Of a stretch of DNA of 40,076 nt, positions 24,996 to 33,120 are shown piece after piece. Position 1 is the first letter of the stretch. Every line of letters starts with the position of its first letter. The notes under the pieces are model-generated. The model ran no database searches. It saw nothing but the letters and a program-made list of their open reading frames with translations, and had not been told where the DNA came from. The translations under genes and the position numbers were made by a program. This DNA comes from Geobacteraceae bacterium. GTDB taxonomy: Bacteria; Desulfobacterota; Desulfuromonadia; Geobacterales; Geobacteraceae. The stretch is from positions 26,715 to 66,790 of the forward strand of contig WSYB01000021.1 of the NCBI GenBank assembly GCA_009773645.1. The letters are read 5' to 3'.

Positions 24996-26132
24996 TTATT
25001 GTTTTAAATCAGATATTATATTGCATATATTTTGGATTACATAGCCATTCAATTCACCATAAATAGGTAAACATAATACTTCTGTAGATACTTTATCTGC
25101 TATTGGTAAGTTTGCTGGGATTGATGAGAATAGATGTTTATAACATGCAAAACTGCTACAAAGAGGATAAAAATATTTTCTAGTGTGGACGTTATATTTT
25201 TTCAGTTCTGTGTAAAGATAGTCTCTGGAAACACCATATTCTTTTTCATTTACCCTAATTACGACATACTGATAATTGTGGTTCACGTCTTCTGAATTAT
25301 TATTGCATATTTTAATACCTTCAATTCCATTCAAATAATTACTATAAGCCAAGAAAATATTTCTCCTTTTCTTTTTTTCTTCTTCAACAAGCCCCAAGAC
25401 CTCTAGCCCGAGTAAGGCCTGCAATTCATTCATCTTCCCGTTAATACCTGGCATCATGACTTCTTCTTCGTTTTTAATGCCAAAGTTTTTTAGTAAATCA
25501 ACGCGATCCTTCATATTTTTGTCATTAAAGGTCAGAGCGCCCCCCTCAGCCGTGTGAAAAAGTTTAGTCGCATGAAAACTGAACATTGATACATCGCCAA
25601 AGGTTCCGATTCCTTTACCGTCAATTTCCACCCCGAAAGCGTGAGCTGCATCATATACGACCTTAAGCCCGTAGCGATTTGCTATCTCCTGAATCTTCTT
25701 AACATCACAGGGAGTGCCATAAACATGTACAGCCAGGATCCCTGTTGTCTGTGGCGTAATCATTGACTCGATTTTATCGGCATCGATATTCATTGTTACT
25801 GGGTCAATATCACAAAATATCGGGCTGATATTGTTCCAGGTTAGTACATGAGGGGTTGCTGCAAAGGTAAAAGGAGTGGTGATAACTTCTCCAGTCAGCC
25901 GGAGGCTTTGACAAGCAACAATGAGAGCTATTGTCCCATTGTTAAATAGCGACAGATATGGGACTTTAAGAATGTCACACAATCTCTCTTCAAGCCTTTT
26001 ATGCTGAGGGCCGTTATTGGTAAGTCTTTTCGATCCCCAAACCTCCTTGAGTTTCTCCACCAAGTTTTCAAGCTTGGGCAAGATTGGCTGAGTGACATAA
26101 ATGGGATCTTCAAATGGTTCAATATTGTTCAT
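24996..26132 (-). CDS. DegT/DnrJ/EryC1-type sugar aminotransferase
   Basis: Predicted 378-residue PLP-dependent aminotransferase that converts a keto-sugar nucleotide to an amino sugar, usually with glutamate as donor. LFNNGTIALIVACQSL near 62-77 binds PLP phosphate; VVYDAAHAFGVEI near 158-170 includes the ring-stacking aspartate; SFHATKLFHTAEGG has the likely Schiff-base lysine at residue 190; GINGKMNELQALLGLEVL near 230 is a family hallmark. AGGGA precedes the ATG at 26132. No dehydratase or epimerase partner is in the window, so the keto-sugar must come from elsewhere. Members with this sequence style include VioA/RfbE-like enzymes; the exact product is unknown. Confidence 0.94.
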   Translation of the reverse strand: MNNIEPFEDPIYVTQPILPKLENLVEKLKEVWGSKRLTNNGPQHKRLEERLCDILKVPYLSLFNNGTIALIVACQSLRLTGEVITTPFTFAATPHVLTWNNISPIFCDIDPVTMNIDADKIESMITPQTTGILAVHVYGTPCDVKKIQEIANRYGLKVVYDAAHAFGVEIDGKGIGTFGDVSMFSFHATKLFHTAEGGALTFNDKNMKDRVDLLKNFGIKNEEEVMMPGINGKMNELQALLGLEVLGLVEEEKKKRRNIFLAYSNYLNGIEGIKICNNNSEDVNHNYQYVVIRVNEKEYGVSRDYLYTELKKYNVHTRKYFYPLCSSFACYKHLFSSIPANLPIADKVSTEVLCLPIYGELNGYVIQNICNIISDLKQ

Positions 26133-26170
26133 TATATTCCCTGATTTAACTTACTATACTATTTAATGCG

Positions 26171-26980
26171 TTATTTGAGGAAAACCTCTAGTTCCGACCC
26201 ATTTAGCTCATTTATAATGGCTGATTTAATCACATCTTGAAGGCCAGTTTTCCACATATCTTTAACCTTTGGGTTTTTAAAAACCGCATATTCATTATCT
26301 ACATGAATTTTTTGAGACAATTTCAAAAACTCCTCTGTCTGAGGTGTATAATCTAAACCACAATAGCTGAATATTCGTCGTATTTGCTGAATTGAATCAT
26401 CGACTAGATTCTCATAACGTACAATTAATACCCTCTCAGGTATTTCTCTAGCAAATTTAAGATACATATTTGTAACTTCCTTCCAATCATCAAACCCCCA
26501 AAATTCTCCAAATCCATTCTTACGACAAGCACCAGTGCGCCATTCTATCAAGGGATCTGCTCCTTGCGGAAATTCTCGAGGTGCGTTTAACCACGAGTAA
26601 ATCGCTCCACACGGGTTCCTTACAATCACAACTATCTTTAAATTATCAACAAGTTTAAGCATTTGTGATGTCAAATTATGAAATCGTGTATCTTTAATTA
26701 CAAGGAATTCCGGGTTTTCATCTTTAACGCTAAAAGTAGGATATAAACCGGATTCCCTGCGCGCAGTTTGCTCCATAAATTCATCATTAGTATGATAAAC
26801 ACGTTTAAATAGCTCCTCCCACTCGTTTAAAGTAGAATGCTCGTTTAATTGATTTTTAAATGCATACGAAAATAATGGCGATAACCTAAATCTAGTTTGT
26901 GGACTACTATCAAAAACTTGCCCTAACCAACTTGTTCCGGATCTGGGCATTCCTAAGACATAAATTATATTATTAAACAT
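26171..26980 (-). CDS. PAPS-dependent sulfotransferase
   Basis: Predicted 269-residue sulfotransferase. The 5'-phosphosulfate-binding loop GMPRSGTSWLG is at residues 10-20, and the 3'-phosphate-binding motif VRNPCGAIYSW at 120-130; VRYENLVDD near 185 is the common C-terminal strand. The length is normal and both motifs look intact, so transfer of sulfate from PAPS to a glycan hydroxyl is likely. AGGGGA sits before the ATG at 26980. It lies between the DegT aminotransferase and a methyltransferase in an AT-rich segment, about 9.4 kb from the CysD/CysNC genes that can make its donor. A sulfated exported polysaccharide is an inference. No other sulfotransferase was seen. Confidence 0.9.
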   Translation of the reverse strand: MFNNIIYVLGMPRSGTSWLGQVFDSSPQTRFRLSPLFSYAFKNQLNEHSTLNEWEELFKRVYHTNDEFMEQTARRESGLYPTFSVKDENPEFLVIKDTRFHNLTSQMLKLVDNLKIVVIVRNPCGAIYSWLNAPREFPQGADPLIEWRTGACRKNGFGEFWGFDDWKEVTNMYLKFAREIPERVLIVRYENLVDDSIQQIRRIFSYCGLDYTPQTEEFLKLSQKIHVDNEYAVFKNPKVKDMWKTGLQDVIKSAIINELNGSELEVFLK

Positions 26981-27034
26981 AAGTTATCCCCTAAAGTAAA
27001 TTTATTCTTAAATGAACAGTGTACCCAATATGAT

Positions 27035-27739
27035 CTATTTCGTAATTAATATATCGAATCTATAATGATAATTAATCATATACGTTGGTTGTACTACTAT
27101 TTCAGACTTCGTATATCCAGCATAACTAGCCATATATGTCAACATGACTTTATTAAACCATGTCCCAATTGCTCTTGTATTTGTTTTTACAGAATGAATG
27201 AAACTATCAATACGCTCTTGTGTATTATAATATACAAAAAACTTGTCGATGTCAGGAATATCGCCAATATAGAATAGTCCGCCAGGCTTTAGCCACAAAT
27301 ATACCTTTTCAAGAATATCAATTACATCTTGATCATTGAAGTGCTGAAGAGCAAAGTACAATATTACCTTGTCAAAAGATTCTGCCTCAAATGTTATCTT
27401 CCTTACATCCTCCAATATGCACGTTACATTTTTATTCTTTTTTGTGTCTATTCTAGTAAGTAGTGGTTCTGATATGTCAACAGCAGTTACTGTCTTGCAT
27501 TTAAGCGATATTGGCAGTGTGATAAGTCCATTCCCAGCACATAAATCCAATATTACATCGCTCTTATATATTTTTAATTTGTTCTCAATAAAGTTTAGCG
27601 TTAGCTCCCAATTTTGTTCGCTAATAGGTATTTTATTAATAGTCCTCCCAATCTGCATTTGGGGATCACTATTATCAAGTATCTGGCTTGTTCTCCAGAA
27701 ATTTACCCAGTAGTCATTATCAAATTCAGATAAGCTCAT
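27035..27739 (-). CDS. Class I SAM-dependent methyltransferase
   Basis: Predicted 234-residue methyltransferase. VILDLCAGNGLITLPIS near residue 61 is the SAM loop, VTAVDISEPLLTRI near 84 the acidic strand-2 end, CILEDVRKITF near 106 and FDKVILYFALQHFNDQD near 124 the following motifs. The ATG at 27739 lies within the last 14 bp of the WbqC-like gene, so the two are translationally linked. It is very AT-rich, like its neighbours. Its substrate is unknown; in ABC-exported O-antigens a methyltransferase often caps the non-reducing end, which would fit its place beside Wzt. Confidence 0.9.
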   Translation of the reverse strand: MSLSEFDNDYWVNFWRTSQILDNSDPQMQIGRTINKIPISEQNWELTLNFIENKLKIYKSDVILDLCAGNGLITLPISLKCKTVTAVDISEPLLTRIDTKKNKNVTCILEDVRKITFEAESFDKVILYFALQHFNDQDVIDILEKVYLWLKPGGLFYIGDIPDIDKFFVYYNTQERIDSFIHSVKTNTRAIGTWFNKVMLTYMASYAGYTKSEIVVQPTYMINYHYRFDILITK

Positions 27740-28490
27740 ATTTAATTAGTCTTTCTTTCGCGCCATCTTTTCCGCAATTCATAAGAACATCTATTATAGA
27801 TAGCCCAGGATAATAAGTATTAGATAATTGTTTATATGGCTGATCGATTGTTTTGACAAACATCAGCTTTATTCCATTTTGCATAAATTCAGTTTTATCA
27901 TATAGGCCTTGTCCACCTATTGCATTTATGAATTCATCAGCTTTTTCAGTATAACATATTTCAAGAACTCGAATTACTTTTACACTTGGTTTACTTAATT
28001 TATAGCAATTAAACTCACCACTAACTAATGGTAATAATGATAACCTGTTTTCCATATCATCGTATTTGGAAATATTATTGTTTAATATAGTATTAATGTC
28101 CAGATAATCGCAAATTGATTTAATCCCTATATAATTAAGATCTGACAGTTTACCGACTTTACTATAAATTACACCTTCAACTAATGAATATGTTTCTTCA
28201 AAATAAGCTGCCTTCTTATAGTTCAAATAAAGACTTTTCATTATTCTTGATCGCCATCTGTTGTTATCAACCAAATCCACGTCTTTTATTTTTTTAAAGG
28301 AGCTTCTTGACTGTATTTCAGCATTTAAATAAGTTGGTTTACCATTTGTTACAAGAAACCTGTTACGATGAATCCACCCATTTTCTATATAATTGAGATT
28401 GTCATAAAGTATATACTTATCTACAGCATGTATCGCCTGAAAATAACCGATATAGGGGAAGAAATATGGCTGCATTATAGCAAGTTTCAT
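27726..28490 (-). CDS. WbqC-like family protein
   Basis: Predicted 254-residue member of the WbqC family, found in O-antigen clusters but without a settled reaction. The signature N-terminus MKLAIMQPYFFPYIGYFQAIHAVDKYILYDNLNYIENGWIHRNR (broken here by description: the MQPYFFPYIGYF and YDNLNYI blocks) and the C-terminal block YPGLSIIDVLMNCG are both present. Start 28490 matches family N-termini; a longer frame to 28532 adds only an AT-rich leader, and no ribosome site is visible at either. Members often accompany sugar aminotransferases and may help modify an amino sugar, which fits the DegT gene two genes downstream. Function remains uncertain. Confidence 0.9.
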   Translation of the reverse strand: MKLAIMQPYFFPYIGYFQAIHAVDKYILYDNLNYIENGWIHRNRFLVTNGKPTYLNAEIQSRSSFKKIKDVDLVDNNRWRSRIMKSLYLNYKKAAYFEETYSLVEGVIYSKVGKLSDLNYIGIKSICDYLDINTILNNNISKYDDMENRLSLLPLVSGEFNCYKLSKPSVKVIRVLEICYTEKADEFINAIGGQGLYDKTEFMQNGIKLMFVKTIDQPYKQLSNTYYPGLSIIDVLMNCGKDGAKERLIKYELI

Positions 28491-28592
28491 AATTATAATT
28501 ATTTCATAATGCTGATTAACTATAGTATACAACTTTAAATAGCAGACTGTATGTTGTTAACAGCACAGGTTTTATTATATTATAGTTATAAT

Positions 28593-29876
28593 CTACTTAT
28601 TTAACTTAACAATATTTACTCTGTTATCCCAATGAACTAAGCCGTATAATCTAACCTTCGGTCGTTCATCCACTTTAAATTGATAAGCTATTGGTATGTT
28701 ATCGCATATGTCAACAAGCGCATTATCTAAATCTATAGGGATTGCAAGTACTGACGATATACTATATTCACCGTGCATTAATGATACAGCAAATTCCCAG
28801 TCTACTAATATTTTATCACCTTTTCTAACGTCCATTATCGGTTTATCTTCGATCATGAGTCCAGAGTAAATTATCTCGATTCCATTTTTGTCACATATCT
28901 TATATCCGCATGACAGTATATCAATGTCCTCGTATGCCTCTATAATATACCTAAGAGTTACTATTTCACCATAGCGAATTGTATTAACAGTTTGCTTATT
29001 ACTATTTAAGATCGTTATGCCAATAAATGAAGCTTTACCATTTTGGATTCTGTTATAACTAGAACTATTATTAATTGTATAGTTATTTATGTCGGTACAT
29101 TTGGTAGTTGCAATATTATTGCTGTCAATTACTGATTTGTTAATATCGTTATCTCTATCATAAGACTCTGTAATTTGTGCGGCATCACCTATCTGTTCAA
29201 TCACTCCTTTAACAATATATATGCCTACGCTACAAACACTTTTTATTGAACGCATGTCATGACTAACATAACATAACGTTGCCCCATTATCTAATATGGT
29301 CCTCATTTTTTTTATGCATTTAGCCTGAAAATATATATCACCTACAGAAAGTGCTTCATCTACTATTAGAATATCTGGCTCAACTAATACCGCCACAGCA
29401 AATGCCAGCCGAACAAACATACCGCTGGAATAGGTTTTTACCGGCTGACAAGCGTATTCGCCTATATCTGCGAAGGAGAGAATATCGTCAAGCCTCTCAT
29501 CCATCTCCTCTCGAGTGTAACCCATAAGCATGCCGTTGAAGTAGACGTTCTCGATACCGGTAAGCTCAGGGTTGAAACCAGCGCCAAGTTCCAGAAGGGC
29601 AGACACCTTGCCGTTGACTGTTACGCTGCCACATGTGGGTGTAAGTACACCTGTTAGGATCTTCAGGAGAGTAGACTTGCCCGAACCGTTCTTACCGATG
29701 ATCCCGAGCGATTCGCCTTTTTTTATCTCGAAACTGACATCATTGAGGGCGTAGAAATCGTGATGGTACTGCCGCCGCAGCGGATGCAGGGATTCCTTCA
29801 GGCGGTCTACGGGGGAATTGTAGAGTTTGTAAATTTTAGAGAGATTTTCTACCTTTATAGCAATAGCGTCAGACAT
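28593..29876 (-). CDS. wzt: Polysaccharide ABC exporter ATPase with Wzt C-domain
   Basis: Predicted 427-residue ATPase that pairs with Wzm. Walker A GKNGSGKST is at residues 61-69, signature YSSGMFVRLAFAVAV near 149-163, Walker B ILIVDE at 169-174 and the switch SHDM near 204. After about residue 250 an extra domain (NGKASFIGITILN..., YIIEAYEDIDIL..., GEYSISSVLAIP) matches the Wzt C-terminal carbohydrate-binding domain, which in studied systems recognises a chain-end modification before export. AAGG precedes the ATG at 29876. The N-terminal half is more GC-rich than the C-terminal half, suggesting the specificity domain was exchanged. Its permease is not adjacent but at 18030-18839. Confidence 0.95.
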   Translation of the reverse strand: MSDAIAIKVENLSKIYKLYNSPVDRLKESLHPLRRQYHHDFYALNDVSFEIKKGESLGIIGKNGSGKSTLLKILTGVLTPTCGSVTVNGKVSALLELGAGFNPELTGIENVYFNGMLMGYTREEMDERLDDILSFADIGEYACQPVKTYSSGMFVRLAFAVAVLVEPDILIVDEALSVGDIYFQAKCIKKMRTILDNGATLCYVSHDMRSIKSVCSVGIYIVKGVIEQIGDAAQITESYDRDNDINKSVIDSNNIATTKCTDINNYTINNSSSYNRIQNGKASFIGITILNSNKQTVNTIRYGEIVTLRYIIEAYEDIDILSCGYKICDKNGIEIIYSGLMIEDKPIMDVRKGDKILVDWEFAVSLMHGEYSISSVLAIPIDLDNALVDICDNIPIAYQFKVDERPKVRLYGLVHWDNRVNIVKLNK

Positions 29877-30045
29877 ATAGCCTTTTCAAATCGTTATTAC
29901 AGCCTCAGACAGCCACTGATGTAGCAGAACAACCATAAAACTAATTTTAGTATACAATATTTGCATAATAAAGTCTCTCAATATTTGACACACTCCTTGC
30001 AGCTTAAATGGGTCTTTACCGTAAAGATGAAAGCGTGAGATTTAA

Positions 30046-30080
30046 TAAAAAAGGCGGCTCACCCGAGGATGGCCGCCTTT
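30046..30080 (-). terminator. Rho-independent terminator
   Basis: Minus-strand stem AAAGGCGGC pairs with GCCGCCTTT around a 13-base loop and ends in a run of six T. It lies about 20 bp after the stop of the exported tail-fibre-like gene. The plus strand has A residues before and only three T after the stem, so it works best for minus-strand transcription. It isolates the exported-protein pair from the wzt cluster. Confidence 0.9.
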
Positions 30081-30102
30081 AAACATCATTAAGGGCAAAT
30101 AG

Positions 30103-30807
30103 CTAGTAAACCACCATTAAAACGCCAGTACTTGTTCTGTAAAACGCCCCAGCAGTAAGACCACCGAGAAGAGCGGCAGCATTGTCGGCATAGACAGGAA
30201 GACCGACAACTTGGAGTTTAGACGTTGGAGCACTCGTTCCAATACCAATATTACCCGATGGAGTTATCCTCAATCTTTCAGCGCCAAATGCCTGACCTAC
30301 AGGGGTAGTAAAAAATACCAGGCGAGTTGCCATTGATGTGGGAGTGAAATCTTCTTCTGCGTTAGCAACAATTGCAGCATTTGCTGACGAATTGAAATTA
30401 GTTCCATCATATCCTCTGAAGTTTAAGTTACCAAGCTGTGCACCATTTAATGTTTTGGTTGGTAGCGCTTTTGTACCATTTGCCATCCTTATTGTAAATC
30501 GCGATGAATCGCCATAACTTGTGAAAACAGAATGGGTGTTGGAGCCCAAAGAAGTAGGCCATTCAGCCACTACTTCCATCGGAGAACCGGGTGTTACGGT
30601 GTTAACTCCCATTCGTTTAAGAACGGGATCCCACTTTAGGAAAGCACCATTGATTGTCCCATCATCCTGAACAGCAAATACAGAATTAGGAGTAGGGGTC
30701 GCATTATCCTTCACCACCAACTTATCATTCCCTGCGCTTGCCGTACCAATCACCAGAGCCGAAATCGCCGCAACCGATGCCATTGTCAAACAAACTTTTT
30801 TCAACAT
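30103..30807 (-). CDS. Exported protein with tail-fibre-like repeat
   Basis: Predicted 234-residue secreted protein. A basic start and hydrophobic core end in a signal-peptidase site near TASA-GND. The middle contains SGNIGIGTSAPTSKLQV, a pattern common in phage tail-fibre and surface proteins, and the protein ends AGAFYRTSTGVLMVVY, an aromatic terminus suggestive of an outer-membrane or assembly signal. I do not recognise a specific function. The start has a strong AGGAGG about seven bases upstream. It lies 52 bp after the YVTN gene and just before a terminator, so the two are probably one transcript. A structural surface or adhesin-like role is an inference. Confidence 0.85.
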   Translation of the reverse strand: MLKKVCLTMASVAAISALVIGTASAGNDKLVVKDNATPTPNSVFAVQDDGTINGAFLKWDPVLKRMGVNTVTPGSPMEVVAEWPTSLGSNTHSVFTSYGDSSRFTIRMANGTKALPTKTLNGAQLGNLNFRGYDGTNFNSSANAAIVANAEEDFTPTSMATRLVFFTTPVGQAFGAERLRITPSGNIGIGTSAPTSKLQVVGLPVYADNAAALLGGLTAGAFYRTSTGVLMVVY

Positions 30808-30859
30808 TGTAAACCTCCTTTTGTCTCTTTTTGATATGTGCCGTTAACCTTAACGTTTC

Positions 30860-32704
30860 TTACTTAATGATAAACGTGTTTTTGCTTAATATCAACGTGC
30901 CGGCGCTGACTTTAAACGGCACACCCGCGGTCTTGATGGTCAGGGTGGTGTTGGGGCTCGCCGAATCCAGGGTTACCGTCTTGGCCAGGTTCGCGTCGAA
31001 ATCTTCGTTGTAGGTGGCCGTGCACGCAATGGGCGCCGCCCCAGCTCCATTATAGGCGCCCTGAAGCGTGGTTACCGGCAACTTGTAGAAGTTGGCTTTC
31101 ATTTCATATTCGCCGGTCAGGAAGTCCGTGTTGATGCCGTTCAACGTCGCTTTGCATAGAGTATAAGCGCCTGAGTAAGGATCTAGTGTCCCAGTGCCAT
31201 CAGGCTCACACCCCCCCCCTGACCACCCCAGGAAAGCGGAACCCGCGTCGGCCTGAGCCACCAGCGTCAGGGCGGTATTAACCGGGAACGATGTGCTGCA
31301 GGAAGAGGTGGTGCAGTTGATCCCGGCCGGCGTGCTGGTCACCGTGCCGGTCCCTGTATTTTGTTTGGAGATGGTGACGGTATAAGAAACCCGGTTGAAC
31401 GTAGCTGAGATGGTGTGCGGTGTTGTTATGTTAGTGAAGGTATAGCTGGACGGAACCGGGTTCTCGGGAGGATTGGTGTCCACCGTCACACTCTGCGTTA
31501 CGAAGTTCGAGGGATGCGCAGGTATAATGTTCACGGTCAGATCACGTCCCTTGGCCGCCTGTATCGTCCCCCCATTCACCGTAATCGTCCCATCGGCAGG
31601 GACAATGTTCCCACCGGTCCCGGGTGTGACCGTGATCGGAATGAGCTCCGGACCGATGAAGTTCCCCAGGCTGTACGGGGTTCCCCCCACGGCCACCGTA
31701 GTCGTTTGGGTTGGTGGGGTTGTTGTCGCATCAATCACTAATACATTGTTGTAGAGCGCGTTCGCCGTCAGCACCCTGGAGCCGGAAGGGGTGACGGCTA
31801 TGCCGTATGGTGAAGCTCCCACCGTCAAGTCCGCCTTACCCGTCACCGTGTCGCTTGCGATATCGATAACGGAGACCGAGTAACCGGTCGCCGAGTTTGA
31901 TACGTACGCCTTGGTCCCGGCCGGATTGATGGCCACGCCGTAAGGCTCCGTCCCTGCGGCAGAGGTGTTGATCGTAGCCGTTACGGTATTTGAGGAGGTG
32001 CTGATCACTGAAACGTTGTTGGAACGGAGATTCGCCACATACACCTTGGTCCCGTCGGGGGTCACGGCAATACCCTTGGGAGCGGTGATGTCGGTGGGCA
32101 GTGCCGGGTTACCCACGGTGATGTCGATAATCTTGGCGGTCGAGGGGCTCGTTTCCAGCAACGCGGTGTTAAACACGGAAACCTTGTTGCTGCCGAAGCT
32201 GGTGACATAGACGCGATTATCCGCCGCACTGGCGCCCATCCCCGGAGTGTACGGCCTCATCGCCACGCCGTCGGGAGAGTTCTGTCCGACCGTGGCCGTA
32301 TTCAATACCGTAAGATAATTTGCGGAGGCGGGATTTATATCGATTACCGAAATGGACATGTTGTCATTGTTGGCAACATAAAGCCGCGTTCCCGCGGGGT
32401 TGACCGCCAAACCACCGGGTGTGTAGGCCAGGGTCATTTTGGCCACGGCGTTGGTCGCCGTGTCGATAACCGAAATGGATTTGCCCGTTTGGTTGGACAC
32501 GTAGACGCGCCCGCCGGAAGGATTTACCGCCACTCCGTAAGGCTTTTGGTCCACCGTAACGGTTGCGGTGACGGTATTGGTGGCCGTATCTATCACCGAA
32601 ACGGTGTTATCGGCGTTGTTCGCAATGTACGCAAATGGCGCCGCATGGGCAAAATTCGCACATCCGAGCAAACAGACGATACTTAAAAATAGCCTTAAGT
32701 ACAT
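30860..32704 (-). CDS. Secreted YVTN beta-propeller protein with InlB-like repeats
   Basis: Predicted 614-residue secreted protein. A signal peptide (LFLSIVCLLGCANFAHA) precedes about seven YVTN-type blades over residues 23-355, each with a form like AYIANNADNTVSVIDTATN and YGVAVNPSGGRVYVSN. Residues about 360-510 hold divergent InlB-type B repeats (GTVTSTPAGINC, GSAFLGWSGGGC), and the last 90 residues are beta-rich. Such proteins are extracellular or surface-bound and often bind other surface polymers. GAGGAGGA lies six bases before the ATG. A sigma-54-type promoter candidate is about 95 bp upstream. The ligand and role are unknown. Confidence 0.93.
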   Translation of the reverse strand: MYLRLFLSIVCLLGCANFAHAAPFAYIANNADNTVSVIDTATNTVTATVTVDQKPYGVAVNPSGGRVYVSNQTGKSISVIDTATNAVAKMTLAYTPGGLAVNPAGTRLYVANNDNMSISVIDINPASANYLTVLNTATVGQNSPDGVAMRPYTPGMGASAADNRVYVTSFGSNKVSVFNTALLETSPSTAKIIDITVGNPALPTDITAPKGIAVTPDGTKVYVANLRSNNVSVISTSSNTVTATINTSAAGTEPYGVAINPAGTKAYVSNSATGYSVSVIDIASDTVTGKADLTVGASPYGIAVTPSGSRVLTANALYNNVLVIDATTTPPTQTTTVAVGGTPYSLGNFIGPELIPITVTPGTGGNIVPADGTITVNGGTIQAAKGRDLTVNIIPAHPSNFVTQSVTVDTNPPENPVPSSYTFTNITTPHTISATFNRVSYTVTISKQNTGTGTVTSTPAGINCTTSSCSTSFPVNTALTLVAQADAGSAFLGWSGGGCEPDGTGTLDPYSGAYTLCKATLNGINTDFLTGEYEMKANFYKLPVTTLQGAYNGAGAAPIACTATYNEDFDANLAKTVTLDSASPNTTLTIKTAGVPFKVSAGTLILSKNTFIIK

Positions 32705-32798
32705 GACTTCCTCCTCTTCATCAACTGGTTATTGCTGGAATTTATGCAAAATCAGAACCAAAAATATAGCGGTGCGTTTCCATCCGACATACACCTTA

Positions 32799-32815
32799 AT
32801 GCAAATTCAGTTCCA
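32799..32815 (-). promoter_or_regulatory. Candidate sigma-54 promoter
   Basis: The minus strand reads TGGAACTGAATTTGCAT. It fits the sigma-54 form TGGCAC-N5-TTGCA with one -24 mismatch and the required GG-N10-GC spacing. It would start transcription near 32788 and leave an 80- to 90-base leader before the YVTN gene. It lies just inside the array-flanked gap. No activator-binding site was identified. Confidence 0.5.
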
Positions 32816-32824
32816 CTTTTTTCT

Positions 32825-32892
32825 GGGACCGGGATTCGGGATTCGGGATTCGGGAACCGGGGACCGGGGACCTGGGACCTGGACCGGGAACC
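32825..32892. repeat. CGGGANN heptamer array
   Basis: G-rich 7-bp units (CGGGATT three times, then CGGGAAC, CGGGGAC and CTGGGAC variants). It is part of the roughly 400-bp gene-free gap between the YVTN gene and the TPR membrane gene. The rest of the gap holds the sigma-54 candidate, about 45 bp of unique DNA and the next array. Confidence 0.93.
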
Positions 32893-32938
32893 ATGAAGCG
32901 AAATTAACGCCTCTTGCCAAAATTGTCAATTGAATTTT

Positions 32939-33120
32939 CGGGGACCGGGGAGGGGATCCGGGGCATAAAATCCGTGATTCGGGACTCGGGAACTTAAAAT
33001 CCGGGACTCGGGATTCGGGATCCGGGATCCGGAAAAGCCTTTACTCTTCCCGCTTCCCGGCCTTTCCCGCTTCCCGGCCTTTACTCTTCACGCTTCCCGG
33101 CCGTCACCGCTTCCCGGCTC
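32939..33120. repeat. Composite inverted heptamer array
   Basis: A G-rich arm of CGGGANN units, including a TTAAAATCCGGGACTCGGGA cassette near 32994, leads to GGAAAAGCCTTTA, then a C-rich arm of CTTCCCG units. The arms are inverted copies and could pair in RNA. The array supplies the last residues (AGKR) and TGA stop of the TPR membrane protein gene. Confidence 0.93.

Noticed and set aside
29949-29954. TATACT -10-like box upstream of wzt
   Set aside because: No -35 element at acceptable spacing, and the region is AT-rich.
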